Notes under the pieces: generated by a model
The model's input: only the letters and a program-made list of their open reading frames with translations
The model's database searches: none
What the model was told of the DNA's origin: nothing
NCBI GenBank assembly: GCA_947497905.1
Contig: CANMIH010000016.1
Span: 1-64,000, forward strand
Reading direction: 5' to 3'
DNA from: an uncultured Pelagimonas sp.
GTDB taxonomy: Bacteria; Pseudomonadota; Alphaproteobacteria; Rhodobacterales; Rhodobacteraceae
DNA length: 64,000 nucleotides
Shown here: positions 63,160 through 64,000 of the stretch, piece after piece
How positions within the stretch are numbered: position 1 is the stretch's first letter
Layout: each line of letters begins with the position of its first letter
Translations under genes and position numbers: made by a program

Positions 63160-64000
63160 CTAAGCGGACGCTTGTGGCAGGATCCGTTCTAACGCCGCAT
63201 CCAACTCGGTTGTATCCTGAAACTGAAGACGTACCGGCAATGTCAGCACCTTCATGCGGAAGCTCTGCGGAAGGCGCACGGCGTCTTTTTCGGTGGTTAC
63301 CAATTGCGCGCCAATCATTGCAGCTTCGGTTTCAAGCCGGGTCATCAAGGATTGTGTCAGAGGTTGGTGGTCTGCCAGAGCTTCGCCGCGTTTCACTTCG
63401 GCGCCAAGCGCGCGAAGAGTGGCAAAGAATTTCTCAGGATGGCCAATCCCGGCAAAAGCCAACGTGGGTAGCCCTTCCCAATCCATACCTGTTTGCAGCG
63501 GGGCAAGTGATCCACGCAGTTGAGGCAAGGGAAGCGTGCCCCAGGTCTCGGTAAAGCGGGCCTGCGCGACATCGGCCCCAATCGACAAGAGAAGATCGCC
63601 GCGTGCCAGGCCCACTGAAACAGGTTCTCGTAACGGGCCGGCTGGCATACAGCGGCCATTCCCAAACCCGGCCACGGCATCGACAACAATGATCGAAAGA
63701 TCTTTGCGCAGAGCCGGATTTTGAAACCCGTCATCGAGAATCAGGACCTCGGCCCCGGCCGCGACGGCCTGCCGGGCACCAGCCGCACGATCCTTCGCAA
63801 CCCAAGTTGGGGTGAAGGCTGCGATCAACAGAGGTTCGTCGCCGGTCTCTTCGGCGCTGTGACTGCGGGGATCAACCTGAACAGGTCCATCCAGTGTGCC
63901 GCCATAGCCACGTGAGATGACATGTGCCGTGAACCCGCGCTCTGCGAGATGTTGCACGAGGGCGATAACCGTCGGGGTTTTGCCTGTGCCACCTGCGTTG
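63160..64000 (-). CDS. lpxK: Tetraacyldisaccharide 4'-kinase, N-terminus outside window
   Basis: At least 280 residues; the frame is still open at the right edge. Phosphorylates the lipid A precursor at the inner membrane in Kdo2-lipid A synthesis. The partial N-terminal Walker A reads [11 protein letters not shown] at the window edge, followed by [18 protein letters not shown] (Walker B) and [20 protein letters not shown]. The C-terminal part includes PVRLQFQDT. True start lies beyond 64000. Confidence 0.95.
   Translation of the reverse strand, partial: NAGGTGKTPTVIALVQHLAERGFTAHVISRGYGGTLDGPVQVDPRSHSAEETGDEPLLIAAFTPTWVAKDRAAGARQAVAAGAEVLILDDGFQNPALRKDLSIIVVDAVAGFGNGRCMPAGPLREPVSVGLARGDLLLSIGADVAQARFTETWGTLPLPQLRGSLAPLQTGMDWEGLPTLAFAGIGHPEKFFATLRALGAEVKRGEALADHQPLTQSLMTRLETEAAMIGAQLVTTEKDAVRLPQSFRMKVLTLPVRLQFQDTTELDAALERILPQASA

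Overview
The window looks like chromosomal DNA of a marine alphaproteobacterium of the Rhodobacteraceae (Roseobacter group, close to Ruegeria or Phaeobacter). The evidence is a class I lysyl-tRNA synthetase, a zinc-ligand-poor L36, the TIGR02186/TauE pair, the di-haem oxidoreductase/imelysin cluster, a BMP-type nucleoside ABC system, and a cupin with the metal-ligand spacing of the DMSP lyase DddW beside a divergent LysR regulator. Coding density is high and there is no insertion sequence, prophage or CRISPR array. The assignment rests on recognised protein families, not on a search.

Layout. 1-3050: two tandem tRNA-Lys genes (the first lacks one base at the window edge), an orphan GAK-type CofD-like protein, an AraC regulator and two very small ORFs with good ribosome-binding sites. 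3051-8497 (minus): an iron-associated cluster of a Cys-containing unknown, two imelysins of different subtype, a di-haem oxidoreductase and a DUF1513 protein. 8600-11300: cspA, a small membrane protein and ettA. 11600-17350: a chemoreceptor ending in a CheR/CheB-type tether, nadD, and two peptidoglycan enzymes (dacB and an L,D-transpeptidase) whose stop codons overlap, then a TerB-like protein. 17400-20640: candidate dddW, its LysR regulator and lysK. 20700-30121: an outer-membrane-like protein, an orphan ParA, a CPCC protein, transaldolase, priA, an S49 peptidase, a Ca2+/Na+ antiporter, a 554-bp AT-rich gap with a perfect DnaA box and CtrA-like half-sites, and uvrC. 30222-32325 (minus): thioesterase, TIGR02186 and TauE/SafE. 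32473-37661 (minus): BMP-family ABC importer with an extra lipoprotein gene inside it. 37778-42390 (minus): rimI-tsaB-nfuA, a ClbS-like protein, universal stress protein, GNAT, ilvE-like and VOC genes. 42619-45393: a solitary formate dehydrogenase alpha subunit. 45447-50012: a secreted small protein, an amidohydrolase, and a two-component pair (PAS hybrid kinase plus OmpR-type regulator).

50228-59544 is the most notable operon: an AMP-forming acyl-CoA ligase, a complete LivGHMF-type ABC importer with its binding protein, an extra small membrane protein, a secreted cupin and a second PaaK-like CoA ligase. It reads as an import-and-activate system for an organic acid of unknown identity, and the two-component pair lies divergently upstream. 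Most of its wider gaps hold a GC-rich hairpin, and both ABC binding-protein genes in the window are followed by a hairpin with a 9-10 bp stem and an 11-nt loop. 59605-64000: a secreted caspase-fold protein that appears to have lost its catalytic dyad and carries two peptidoglycan-binding domains, a P-loop kinase-like gene, rpmJ, tRNA-Val, an N-formylglutamate amidohydrolase and the C-terminal part of lpxK.

I did not find an obviously new defence or mobile system. The strongest leads are the import/ligase operon, the pseudo-caspase protein, the DddW-like locus and the paired imelysin cluster.
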